Shown in pieces: positions 13,000 through 24,145 of a stretch of 64,000 bases of DNA. Made by a program: the position numbers and the translations under genes. Position 1 is the stretch's first letter. The number at the start of each line of letters is the position of its first letter. The stretch comes from Ascaris suum (Eukaryota > Nematoda > Chromadorea > Rhabditida > Ascarididae): NCBI GenBank assembly GCA_013433145.1, contig CM024174.1, positions 3,496,336-3,560,335 on the forward strand, written 5' to 3'. The notes below the pieces were generated by a model that was not told the origin of the DNA, searched no databases, and saw nothing but the letters and a program-made list of their open reading frames with translations.

Positions 13000-13256
13000 G
13001 TATATTGAAGGTGCATGAGCAATATTATGGTAAGCAATATATTGAAGTAACCCGAAGAGATATACACAGTTCAGATTTCGAGGGATTTTTTAATGCTTTC
13101 CATGGACAGAGTGTGGAAAAAAAGTGGAGAAGGTTAAGAAGCTCAGATGAAAAATTGAAGTTTTTTCCTCTACAGATGGAAATGGAACAATTCAAATTCA
13201 TTGAATGGAAATCAGAAACTGAAATGCTTCTCTGTTGGAAATTGATTGCCGAATGA
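13000..13256 (+). CDS. Candidate exon or ORF, unknown protein
   Basis: After the acceptor CCTTTCTATAG the frame with two leading bases stays open for 84 codons to a TGA at 13256. It includes FEGFFNAFHGQSVEKKWRR. A donor (TTATG|GTAAGC) inside would make a 31-base exon instead. A two-base lead does not join the phase-0 donor of 12706-12750 but would join its alternative donor. The frame on the opposite strand is also open, so coding is uncertain. Confidence 0.25.
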
Positions 13257-13648
13257 TTCAATGATAAATATAATCACTGGACAGATAAAATAAAAATTCC
13301 ATTAAGCTAGGAAGAAATCCAGGTGAAATCTTTTTTTTTTGATAGTTTATTATAATTGCAGTTATACGTCAACAGTGACGATAATAAATCGCTTTCGAAG
13401 TAGAAAAGAATAGCTTAAGGTTTCACAGATCTAGTAATCAACACCTTATTAATAAAAGTATTGTGAAATATAAAATGTGTAGATAATCTCACAACCATCG
13501 TAACAATCAGAGTATCATATAACGTGGCATATGCAAATGAGCAAAAGTATGCAAATGTACGATAAAATTGTCTACATCATTTTATTGGCACCTTTCAGTG
13601 GGAAATGGCCTTCATTTTCCTTTCGTCCTAGCGTTTTCCTGTTCCCTG

Positions 13649-13660
13649 CCCCCCCCCCCC
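13649..13660 (+). repeat. Poly-C run of 12 in a pyrimidine tract
   Basis: Twelve C bases sit in a C/T-rich tract (about 13612-13696) just upstream of the small ORF at 13703. The layout resembles the tract before 7931. Confidence 0.85.
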
Positions 13661-13702
13661 ACACACCTTCCTCTCCTCCCTTCCTCACTTTCCCTTTGGC
13701 GA

Positions 13703-13834
13703 ATGAGCCACAAAAAAGAAAACTGCGCCTATTCGACGCGGACATCTTTCTTAGGTGACAACAAAACGCATTCGGACGACGAGAAATTGGTTGCACCACA
13801 CTGTGCATGCGAAAAAGCGAAAGCTAGAGTGTAG
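13703..13834 (+). CDS. Small ORF or terminal exon, 43 residues
   Basis: The ATG follows a pyrimidine-rich tract. The peptide begins MSHKKENCAYSTRTSF and ends CACEKAKARV. An internal acceptor (CATCTTTCTTAG) could instead start a terminal exon with two leading bases. Composition is hydrophilic and Cys-containing. Function unknown. Confidence 0.25.
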   Translation: MSHKKENCAYSTRTSFLGDNKTHSDDEKLVAPHCACEKAKARV

Positions 13835-14650
13835 AAGTCCTCAAGAGTAAATACAGTCTCTATATAAGATTATCAACGACGCATATCTGACCAATATATC
13901 ACGCATTTCGGTACGTTCCAAAGAAGATCATTTTATTAATTTTGATAGGAAATTTCACAGCTTCAAGAGAATCTTGCGTTCAGTGGCTTGATTAACGGGA
14001 GTGTTTTAATAAGTGCTCGACCAAAAAACATATTGACCATTGAAAAACATTTTCATTAACACGTCGTTTCATCACCTTTATTATGTCGTAAATGGGTTTC
14101 GAAAACAAAAAAACCGGAAAATATAACGTTTAAAAACCGTCCAGCACGAACAAAGGGTTGGCAAAGAACAGAGTGCTTTGCATTGATTGATTGATTTTTT
14201 TACTGAAATATTACTGAGCTGATAAGAAATTTTTATAAATTTAAGCAATTTTTATTGCAGAACGATAATATAGAGAAAATTTCACATTAAGAGCGTAATA
14301 TATGAAAACTTTATTTGAGAATTTTGCAAAAAATAATTACAAATATTTTTAATTCAACAAATCAAATATTTTTGCATAATAACAAAGAAAAAGTAATTAT
14401 AGTTGCGAATATGCCGAACGATGGCAGCAATTAAAAAAAAAAAGAGAGAGAAACTGCTTGAGACGTTAATGTTCAATGGAGGAAATTTTCATGCAAAGAG
14501 TAGCGAGAACGTGTGAGAAATGGATAAGAAATAAACGCATGATATGTAAATCTTGCTGGGCAATAATCGTGTGTTTGATCCTGTCGAGAAAATCGTTCGA
14601 ATGAACTTAATAAAAATTTCGCATGAAAAAAAATTCTGTTCATTGCTTAC

Positions 14651-14718
14651 CTCGACGATGTTTTTTCTTTGTTTTTGAACGAATCTTGTCGATGCTTGCA
14701 CTTTCAGCCGTCATACTT
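14651..14718 (-). CDS. Candidate first coding exon, probable SL acceptor
   Basis: On the minus strand a strong acceptor (GCTTATCCTTTCAG) is followed by four bases and then an ATG. The frame reads MTAESASIDKIRSKTKKKHR and ends at a strong donor (CGTCGAG|GTAAGC) with one trailing base. A very short 5'UTR after an AG is typical of a nematode trans-splice acceptor. The peptide is basic and Lys-rich. I did not find the next exon. An internal exon of a longer gene is the alternative. Confidence 0.45.
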
Positions 14719-14842
14719 CTGAAAGGATAAGCATGAGAGTTAAAATCAACTATATAAGTGTCAACGCAAAAACCTTATTTCTGGACTTTGTTGTTTTTTT
14801 TTTCACAACTGATTTAATTTAATCTATTTAGTGATTTAATAA

Positions 14843-15019
14843 ATGGAACCAGTCAAGAACAGATCACTTGCTGCATTAAACTTGATAAAACACGGATATT
14901 CGAAATTTCAGGAATTAAGAAAGCTTCGAGGTAGAGGAGGGGACCTTTTTGCAGCTTCATTTGATTTAATTAGAAGAAGTGATGTTGGGAGATATTCCAT
15001 TTTTGGAGCCTCGTATTGA
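14843..15019 (+). CDS. Small ORF, 58 residues
   Basis: ATG at 14843 to TGA at 15019. The N-terminal half is basic (SKFQELRKLRGRGG) and the C-terminus is RRSDVGRYSIFGASY. An acceptor inside (ATTCGAAATTTCAG) means the second half could be a terminal exon. Dibasic RR and a single GR occur, but no known neuropeptide motif is seen. Confidence 0.25.
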   Translation: MEPVKNRSLAALNLIKHGYSKFQELRKLRGRGGDLFAASFDLIRRSDVGRYSIFGASY

Positions 15020-16285
15020 AGAATAGAGAATTTATTGAGAGGAAGCAATTCTCTTCCTTTAAACTGTTGAAGACAAGTTCATTCAGGAGGCGGGGTTCAC
15101 TCGTGGCAATACGGTTATGCTCTAAGAGTAAGAGGGTATACCGGTATATGGATATGCAGACCGTGCTAACTTCCGCGGCGATAAATAAGGCGGCACTAAC
15201 GTTTCTGAGCGTTCCATCAGAGAAGGAAATATAAAAGTGGGCGTTATATGAGGCATGATTCTGATATTAGATGATTGAACATTGCGATAAAAGTTGTGTT
15301 TCTTTCATCGATTGCCTATATCCTCTACAACCCAAAAAAAGATCGCAAAAACAGACGATCGTATTGCTATACACTTTTACAACGAATACGTTCGCCTATG
15401 ACGAGCAGAAAATATTTCGTAAACGAGCGGTTAAAGCATTTCTATTTTGTGCCGAAATATATCTATTATTTACAATATGTTGACGGTGCACCACACCCGG
15501 TATTTTACACTATATAATAAATGGATGTTTTGATGGTGATTTAAAATAGTACTAATAAAGCTGATTGCGAACAACCTGCCTAATAGTCCGAAGAAAGTAA
15601 AGCGGAGCGGTTAAATTACAGCAGAAATTTTTCAAGGAAGGAGAAGAAAAATTTGCGAGCACAAAATTTGGGAAAAATAAATCAACCCATAAAAAACGAG
15701 GAAATTGGAAAGTTCGTAAAAATAGTAAAATTGACTCAACAATGATCAAGAATCTGCTAAAACGGTTCGATAGAATATTTCGAAGCAAAAAATTAGCTAA
15801 TTTTATTAAATAGGTTTTAATATATGAATTTAATGATGAGTACTTGTTGAGTATGAAGCGAATATCAATAATGAGAATCCGGAGAATTCCATTAAAATAA
15901 ATCTATAATTATTTAAGATGGTAGTGAAATAAACTAAATTGATTTGTCATTCGTCTGAAGGGTATGAACATTTCAATCACAAAAAAAAAACCCGCAAGAA
16001 ATATATTGCAGTAGCCGAGCGAAAACATTGCATGATATGTGGAACTACCAATTGAAACGCTTTATATTCTTTAAGAACATAATAATAAAGATTCGAAGGT
16101 TTCAATAATGGATAAAGGCGATCTTGTTAAATCTTAATGAATTAATTTAATTCTAAAATGAGAAATTTCTTCTTGCTAAGGAAAAGATTTGAATCAAGTT
16201 GCAGATATGCAAATGGTACTAGTAAATACAGTCGACAGCAAATATTTGCAATCACAAAGCATCGTATATAGTGATGAAATTGCAG

Positions 16286-16325
16286 ATGTTTGAAAGGAAC
16301 GTTGAGTGAAAGCAAGCGTTTTGAT
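16286..16325 (+). CDS. Candidate 40-bp exon
   Basis: The acceptor GATGAAATTGCAG and strong donor TTTTGAT|GTAAGT bound one base plus thirteen codons, CLKGTLSESKRFD. It ends in phase 0, which would allow joining to 17331-17366. Weak evidence on its own. Confidence 0.25.
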
Positions 16326-17330
16326 GTAAGTACAATCTGTTTCTGAAGCGTCCAGCAATGACGTGAGGCAAATGAATACAAACGGCTATCGTATATGAAT
16401 GGCGATCAATATAGATTCAACGCTCTTACATAAAGATGCTTTTCTTTTGTCACTCATATATCGTCTCATAGCAGATTCCATCAGTGAATGACCAACAAAA
16501 GTATGAAATAGAACAAATCATGAAAGGATTTTCTATTCTAATGGACAAATGCATGCACGTTTCCTCAAAACAATTTTTTAAAAAAAGGCTTATATAAGAA
16601 ATGAAGCTAAGCAAAACAAATATGTAATGTTTTGAAGAGAGATTATGACCGATTAGAAATTTTTAATGAAATTTATAAATAATAAAGGCTCAAAAATTAA
16701 AATAAATCAAACGAACATTGGAATAGCTCAAGGTAATCTTTCCCAAGAACGAGATGAAATAAAAATGCGAAACTGAAATAAGATATTTCGAAAAGAGTGG
16801 TTAGTGCAATAAATTCAGAGAAATGAAAAAAAAATCTCGACATCTAATCCTAATTTTTTCCGTACTGTGATGCTATTTTAAGAACAAAGTATTCCATAAT
16901 TTGAGAAAATAACGAAATTTTGGATTGCATGCGAATAGTTCTACTCTCTTGTGTTGAAAAAAAATTCATTATGTGCATTGCATCACTGATTTGTTTCCCT
17001 AGAGAACAACATAGTTACTAAAGATGAACAAAAAAAGGTTTAGGATTAATTTTGTGTACACTTTTAGTGAAAGAAACAATGCAGTGGCACATCTATATTT
17101 GTCTATGCACCCGTTTACCTCTCGCTCTTTAGTCTCAACTCGAGGTACGAGGAGCTTGAGCTATAAAATCCCGCATATGTCATATGCGAATGGGGTCTTC
17201 TATATGGATCAGTCATCTGCGGAAGAAACTAGAGATATCTAGGGCACTAAACTCTGCATTCATTTCACAGAAAAAATGGATTTTCGACTCAGTAGTCGCT
17301 ACTACGTAACGAACTGTACGCTTATTTGAG

Positions 17331-17366
17331 TGGAATGCAGAAGCGCCAACAGTGTTAGCTCGTTTG
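17331..17366 (+). CDS. Candidate 36-bp phase-0 microexon
   Basis: Twelve codons, WNAEAPTVLARL, lie between a modest acceptor (GCTTATTTGAG) and a strong donor (CGTTTG|GTAAGT). Phase is 0 at both ends, matching the exon at 17603. Confidence 0.35.
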
Positions 17367-17602
17367 GTAAGTTTAATCACTTCCTATGCGTTTTTGCGAA
17401 ATTGTTGTTATACAAGAGTTTTACGGCACCGCATGCGCATTTGTGCGCATATGTGATGTGTGTACCTGTCTCTTGGCTCGATAATTTCAACTTCTAAACT
17501 ATAAAAACTCGAGTTATGAAGCTGGATGACCAAAATGTCCACCATAGGATGACCTCCTTTAGCTATTTCACGTTGACCAATCAAATTTGAAAGAAATTAC
17601 AG

Positions 17603-17770
17603 GTATTCGAAGACGGAAAATTTTATATGAACTCTACATCAGTCGGTTTTTCGTTTTCCACTGGTCGAATCAGAAAAATGCAGGATCTTTTATATTGGAT
17701 TCTTGCGAGCCCTTATGCTATTTATATAAGAAGGCATTACGCAGATTCATGCTCTATGGGCAACTTGTAA
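17603..17770 (+). CDS. Candidate exon, possibly doublecortin-like
   Basis: After the acceptor GAAAGAAATTACAG the frame is open for 55 codons to a TAA at 17768-17770. A donor just before the stop (AACTT|GTAACG) may extend it into a further exon. The sequence begins VFEDGKFYMNSTSVGFSF, then RIRKMQDLLYWIL, then IRRHYADSCSMGNL. Spacing of the Asp-Gly turn, the RxRxxxxLL segment and the RRxY segment loosely recalls a doublecortin domain (NGD..F.G, R..S...LL, R.LYT.DG). That is a resemblance by eye only. Another frame over the same bases is also open, so coding is not certain. Confidence 0.3.
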   Translation, partial: VFEDGKFYMNSTSVGFSFSTGRIRKMQDLLYWILASPYAIYIRRHYADSCSMGNL

Positions 17771-18676
17771 CGCTAGTTGGTCAGCTAAGAGGAATGTAGA
17801 ATTGCGTGTAGTGATAAACCCTTCTGGAACGCTTCCTCAATTCTTCATTAATAGTAATTTTAGGCGACCCTGTACGAGGTGCTCATAACACCCTCCTCCC
17901 CATGGTGTTTTTGGAATTTGTTAGGAATCTGTCATTACAACAGGCAGGCTATCCTGTAGTTCCCTTTGCGATGAAAATTTATTTGCGCCTTCGTTTTTTT
18001 TTTTTTGAGACTTGGCCACCTCAGAGTCTCGCAATCCCCACATACAACGGCAGGTTGCTCTCATTCACCAAAGCTTGCCTGCACTCATGCAACAGCTTGC
18101 AAGCACAACCACTGCTCTCATATGATTCAGCTTTCTTCTAAATGCAAATGATGCAACTCTCTGTGGCGCAATTTTTAACATAGGTTAACGAGGAAATGAA
18201 TTTTTCATTGAGATTATGTTGGTGACTTATTGTAGTCTTCGTTGTTGTGCATTCAATGCTCGTTAATGACAACACCAACTTATCACTATATCACCACCAA
18301 TCTCAAATCAGAGTATTTTTATCATAAGCATTTTTAGTATTAGTAGCCAATATGATGAATTAACAGTATGGTATGAGTAGGCGATAAGACCACTCGTCTT
18401 GTTTTCACATCTTCCTTTAATCCCACTTGCATTTGATATGTCGATTATTAATAAAATTGCATTGAAATGATCACGGACTGCCTTTTCAGCGATTGGTACT
18501 GTTTTTTTTTTCACAAACAATGCATGACAAAATATTGTGTCGTGTATCTTCGAGCTAATCACAATTCAGAAGTTGTTTGCAAATATTTTACCATACAAAT
18601 GTGGTATTTTAAACGACATGGCGAGAAACTCTCACATCTTATTTCAATGAAGCAAAGGTGTGACTTGCATCATCCT

Positions 18677-18722
18677 TTCCTTCCTCCTCTCCTTCCACCG
18701 TCCCGCCTCCCGCCCCTCCACC
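18677..18722 (+). other. C/T-rich polypyrimidine tract
   Basis: A run of CCTT and CCTCC units precedes the AG at 18729-18730 and the ORF pair at 18743-18984. It could be an intron polypyrimidine tract or a promoter element. Confidence 0.5.
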
Positions 18723-18742
18723 TTAACAAGCAGCGTAGTACG

Positions 18743-18984
18743 ATGCCATACGACATCGTGGAGAGCAGCATTTCATCATGTGTTCAGACATAAACACGGA
18801 AGTATGGAGCACAGGTATTATGAAACAGGCACTTGAAATCAGCAAGAGCACCAATGCCTGGGAAAACATCAAAGGCGGCTCGCAGGATATTATCCCATTC
18901 GAGGCTATAAAAAGTTACACTGAGTTACCAAATATTGCTGACCTCATTAACATTGCACTTATACGGCAGTATGGCGCATCATAG
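18743..18984 (+). pseudogene. Coding-like ORF pair with apparent frame change
   Basis: Frame A starts at ATG 18743 (MPYDIVESSISSCVQT) and stops at 18793. Frame B starts at ATG 18778, overlaps A and runs 68 codons to TAG at 18984. B contains STGIMKQALEISKSTNAWEN and ends ADLINIALIRQYGAS. Both frames have codon-like composition in an otherwise AT-rich region. Either B is its own gene or exon (an acceptor GTGTTCAG ends at 18789), or a one-base shift has broken a longer gene. No family recognised; upstream is a polypyrimidine tract. Confidence 0.4.
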
Positions 18985-21900
18985 GGTAATTACTATCATT
19001 GGGAACGTTCCAAAAATAATGACGAGAAATGAGATCGCAAATACGATGTTAGCCAATATTGCCTTAAAAAAATAAAATAAACTTGACGCTTCGTTAGCTA
19101 CAATAATATCCTTCACTTCGTAATGACCCCAATTACATCATCACAATGTTGGTAATTATTCAGTATCGACGTCATTTTTTAACGATTCTCAAACCATGAA
19201 GGTGGAAGTGCAATCGTTTTTGATTGTTTGACCTCATTATGTTAACTTAAGGCGCCTCTGAATATCATCAGCAGTTTAAGCGCGCATCACTGGGACCGCT
19301 GGCTGAACGCACAATGAAGTCCTGGGAAATGCAAATGAAAGATAGAAATGAAATCCACAGAACAAGATTGAATGTGAAGGAAAGATTGAATTAGCGATAC
19401 GCTCAGACGGAGGACAAGAAGTATTAAATTCAAAAGGCTATTGAAATTAAGGAGAATTTAAGAGAAAAGGCTTGCATTTCTGAAGGAGGACCAAATTTAA
19501 GAGCAGGAGGGGCGCATTTTTCGGAATTGGGCGAGTGGAAGGAGGAGAGAGGGACTGAATTTGAGAAGGAAGGCTACATTAGAGGAAATAACTAATTGTG
19601 ACCTAACGGTATTTTAATAACTGATTACACTCATACGATGAGAGTGCTCATATAGCCTTTGGCCATAGATGGCCACTCAGAAAAGGATGGGATTAAAATA
19701 AGGTGGACGTGGCCATTCCTCTTCGAATATCTTTCAAGCTTCTATTCAATTAAATATGAGGAGGAATTCGAAGCAGATCACTCAAAAGCAGCTTACCTTT
19801 TCTCTCTCGTTATCTTTTAACGTTAAATATCGCATGTTTTCTTATCAGAAGTTGTAAACTTTATTTTTCCTTTACTTTGCTCAAGCGGATGAAGTCTTTC
19901 CTCCCCTTTCGGAAAGGTTTACCCCTCCGGGGAAATTTTCTAAAAGAGGATCATGCTCGTGCTTATGCTCACGCTCTATATAATGAAGCAATATTCCATG
20001 AAAAACGTTGCGAATGGAACATGCATACCGATTAATGATAAGTAACGTATCACATTGATCAACCATGCAGATACGATTTTATGAAGAGTGACCCGTGAGT
20101 GCAAAGAGCGCTAACTATGTCGCCACAAAGGTTGTAATTAATCTAGGCGATGCTGTAAGAATATGCACTCACTCATACGAGTGTAAAAGAGTCGCCCATG
20201 ATCACACATCAATGCCGCACATTGACCTCTATCACCTTTGCGTAGAAAACATTGCTGCACATTCGAATTAACAATATAATGCTTGCTAAGTTAATAGACT
20301 TAATAAGAAGGTAATTCATAAACCAACGTAAGGTTGATGATATTGGGCGAATTACCAAAACTCCTAAAATGAAGTAGTGGAAACGATCTTGGCACTTTTC
20401 CCCTTGACGATGACATGGTTAAGTGACTTTTAGTACTAATTACGGTGGTCAAAAAGAGAGAGAGGATGGGAGAGGGCAACCTTATCATCGAGGATGACTG
20501 GAATCGTTTGATTCATTACAATATTCATGACTTAAAGATGTATTATGAAACTAAAAGTCTTTAACAATTGTTCTAGCACGATTTTTACAACTTTCCAACA
20601 ACAGCTAACGCCATTTCAGTGTCCATGTGGGTATGTGTGTTTTGGCTGTTTGTGCATTTACTTGCATATTCTAGTTAATGAACCTGGAATTTCGAAATTC
20701 GATGGACCTAATCTAGGTCATAAGATAACCTTTCATAACATATTTCACGTTGACCGATGAAATTCGAAATAGCCTATGGACAATTAAACGTGAAAAAAAT
20801 TGTTGCATGCGTTCGACATCTGTCGTTTTTCTTTCCGATCGCATCGATGGTTTTAGGAAAAGGGCGTCGTTTAGATAAAACTTATGTAGGCAATAGGTTT
20901 GACTAAAATATGAAGTCAATATTCCACATATTCATGATTTCTAGGTGGTCTATGAAATTAGCAAATCAAGTGAAGAGAACCGCGAAGCGCATATCATTGT
21001 ATCTCCTACAGCACACATCGTCAACTTTTCAATAAAGAACCAACTAGAGGATTATTCAGAAAATATTCCCATGGGAAAAATGGAAAATTGCCCAACGACA
21101 AAGCTATAGTTATTGATGATGGTCACAAAAATCAAATTATTATCTGATTTCATAAACGTGACGCGAAACGAATAAAATTGTGGGAGATTTTTAATTGTGT
21201 TTACTAATTAATGCAGCATTAAGTAGCGCATAAAACGCAAATTGCATTTGTAATTTATTATAAGCGTTTAACAATATATTCCTTACATATAAGCGCAGTA
21301 ATAATAGAATATAAATGTTTTTAATGATACGTAGTTCTCATGATAATGCATTAATATTATTTCGTTTAACGAAATTCCAAATATTTTTAAGTTTTGAATA
21401 TTAAATCGTATTAATTTTTATTCATTAAATTTTCATTATTATTGAGTCATACGCAATATTTATATTAAAGATAGAATTTTGAGGCGTGCATTTTTCTCGT
21501 AGAATGAAATAATTTCATTTTTTTTTTCATGGTATTAACGATCGACTATTTGAAGTTGGATAGAGGAATACAATAAAATGCTATGAAGAAATGTCGCCAA
21601 TAATATTATCATCTTCTAATATACGCGCAAAAGCGAATGGTAAATAATGATGCAGCATTTATCATATTTACTCAAACTGTTTAAGAAATATCAACAAGCA
21701 AAAAGATACAACACAATTGACGATGATTTATTTCTGTTGGAAATTTGCTTACCCAAAAAGGTGACTGACATTCGGCTATAAAGCTACTCAAATAATGTTG
21801 AATTTTCCACTTTCAGAGGATGGGAGGAGATTTTTGCGCGCATCTAAGTACGATGAATTGAAATGTAACGCAATTGCGCGATAGAATCATTCAAAATCTA

Positions 21901-23759
21901 TGATGCTCTATGATATCGGTGGGGTCATGTAATGCAATCATTTGTAATCGCGATAATCGATTTCGTGATTTATTATGAAGTAATCAACGAAGGAATTTCT
22001 TTGAATAAATAAACCTAATGAAAACGATGAAATTTCATCATCTGCCTTTTTTTCTGCATTTTACGCTATGTGAGCAAAGAAATGTGAAGAAACACATCAG
22101 CCCAGCTGGCGCAATATATGCTTTTGCATCTCCGACAAATATCCAACCAATTCAAAAATCTTGCAAGAAAAACACGAGAAAGCGGAGTAATCCTTTCACA
22201 TTTTCATTGCGTAAAATACATGCAAATTTTTGTCATCTTCGATGTTTATAGTTCTTTTTTGAATTTAACGGATCAGTATGACATTGTATAGGGCGTTTCG
22301 CTATATAGCGCACATTGCACCTATCACATCCGGTAAATTCCAACAAACCACACAGATTTCGTCAGCGCTTACAATTTAACGACCCAGATCAAAGCACGTT
22401 GCTGGCATTCAATAAAATTCTGTCATACCATTTTCGTCGCTATCCTTTGCTGAAGCATAGAAAATTAAAGCTACAACCTCCACCCTCCATCTGTCATCAG
22501 TTCTATAAACTAATCGTCACAAGAGAAATAGGTTGATCAACCGAATTTGATTCTGTGTCTTATTTGCTTTTTAAGCGCCTCATTTCATTGCCCACAGTCT
22601 GGTACTCCATTAAAATATCATTTGATAATTAGCTTACTAGCGACCGCCTAATATTGTAATGTTTGCTTTAACATGCGAAAGAGGACGCAGTTTCTCACAT
22701 TAGCTGATTTTGATCTTTAAACTGGTTTTACCAAAAGGAAGCAATAATGACACATGTGGAATTCGAACGATATAGCAGGAAAATTAGCGGCGGATCTTCT
22801 GAAAAATCAATCATAAAGTTCGATTTTAAAAACTGTTTTCAATTTCAGATTCTAGTTAATTCTAGTTTTAAAAAAATTCTGATTAATTCTAGTCATTCCG
22901 AATTTTTTCGCACATAAGCAAATGTCAAATTCAAAGCATAACACATAACCTTTGGATGACTTACAGAAAAGTACGATGGAAATTAACGGATACAAATATC
23001 CTAAATATGTGAATTGTGTAGACTTGCAAATGGTATAGAGGAAAAAATAAAGTTACTTGTGCAAAAATCAATAGATGCATTGAAAACTTTATAGAAAAAC
23101 GATTTTTTAATGATGAACGCAACTACATGCTTGACTGTGAAATTTTTCGTTTATTTGTTGAATAAGATATGCTAAATAGAAATTAAAGGAAAACATTGTG
23201 TCTGCAATAGCTCGAAGATAACGAACCACAATTGAATTTGTAGAGAATTTGTGCTTGTTAGCTGACTTTTTGTTAAGGTCGCTGTACAGAGTTGTCTAAA
23301 TTCCGGAAAAAAAGTATGGAAAAATACCGCTATTGACTAAAATGCATCCGTTGCCCAGTGGCAATACATTAGAAACTTGGAGCAGCACGCAGAATACTCA
23401 GCAACGGCTTCTTTAGTTCCTACAACACAATCTCGCTTAACAGGTACGATATACAGAGGAGTATCGGGCAGCTAGGTTGGAAAGCCCTCCGGATGTGGAG
23501 TTAGAAATCGGCCAGACACCAAAAGCTAAGAGGATCGTAGCGAGCGTTTAAAAACATTGGTATTCGAAGAATTGGTCAGCGTGATGGTATCAGTTTCCGA
23601 ACCGATTTTTGACTTGGTTTGAGTTGACTCGAATCGACTTAGTTCCATATTTTTGAGCTTGTCACGCTATCGCAGATACTCCAATGCTCACAGCTGATTA
23701 GCTTTCCTCTGCGTACAAGGTTCGTCTGCATGGATATCAACAAACCAGTAAAACTAATT
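18985..23759. other. Long AT-rich stretch without a supported gene
   Basis: I see no gene I can defend. A minus-strand 61-codon ORF at 19881-20066 has a GTAAAC donor-like site, and a 23-base minus segment at about 21752-21774 has an acceptor TAG and donor GTAAGC, but both are weak. Purine-rich tracts occur at about 19490-19560. The rest is probably intron or intergenic DNA. Confidence 0.45.
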
Positions 23760-24145
23760 GCGAGGAGAAGGTGCAAACAGTGTCGCTGATAGGAGGTTTT
23801 AGAACCGATATGATATTGTCGCTCTTAATAAAACACTGACTGCACAAAGGTGGATTCAGCGATATAACCGTTGATCAAAACTTCAAGTTAGGTTTGAACG
23901 ACCAAGAAGGTGGTAAATGCTGTTGAATTTTTTCATCGAAGGTTAAAACTACTTAAAAAAGGGATTTTCCAATCGGATTCAACTAGGAGAGCTGTCGATA
24001 TGTGCGTAGTTGGCGTTTTTGCAGCAAAGTCATTCTAACCGCATAATTCTCAAAGAGGCCGCGCTAAAGATGCTGTAGAGAAAGCGCGCGTAGACCTTAC
24101 AAAATAATGGCGAATTGTTTTTAATGAAAAACTACTTCAATAAAA
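23760..24145 (+). mobile_element. Decayed Tc1/mariner-like transposase remnant
   Basis: In one + frame (23838 on) the peptide TAQRWIQRYNR resembles the second helix-turn-helix of Tc1-like transposases. About 220 bp further, in another frame, VEKARVDLTK, a stop, then WRIVFNEK resembles the stretch around the second catalytic Asp of the family (W..VIFSDEK). The Asp is replaced by Asn and a residue is missing. Frames are broken by stops and shifts, so it is inactive. Terminal inverted repeats were not found. By-eye similarity only. Confidence 0.3.
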
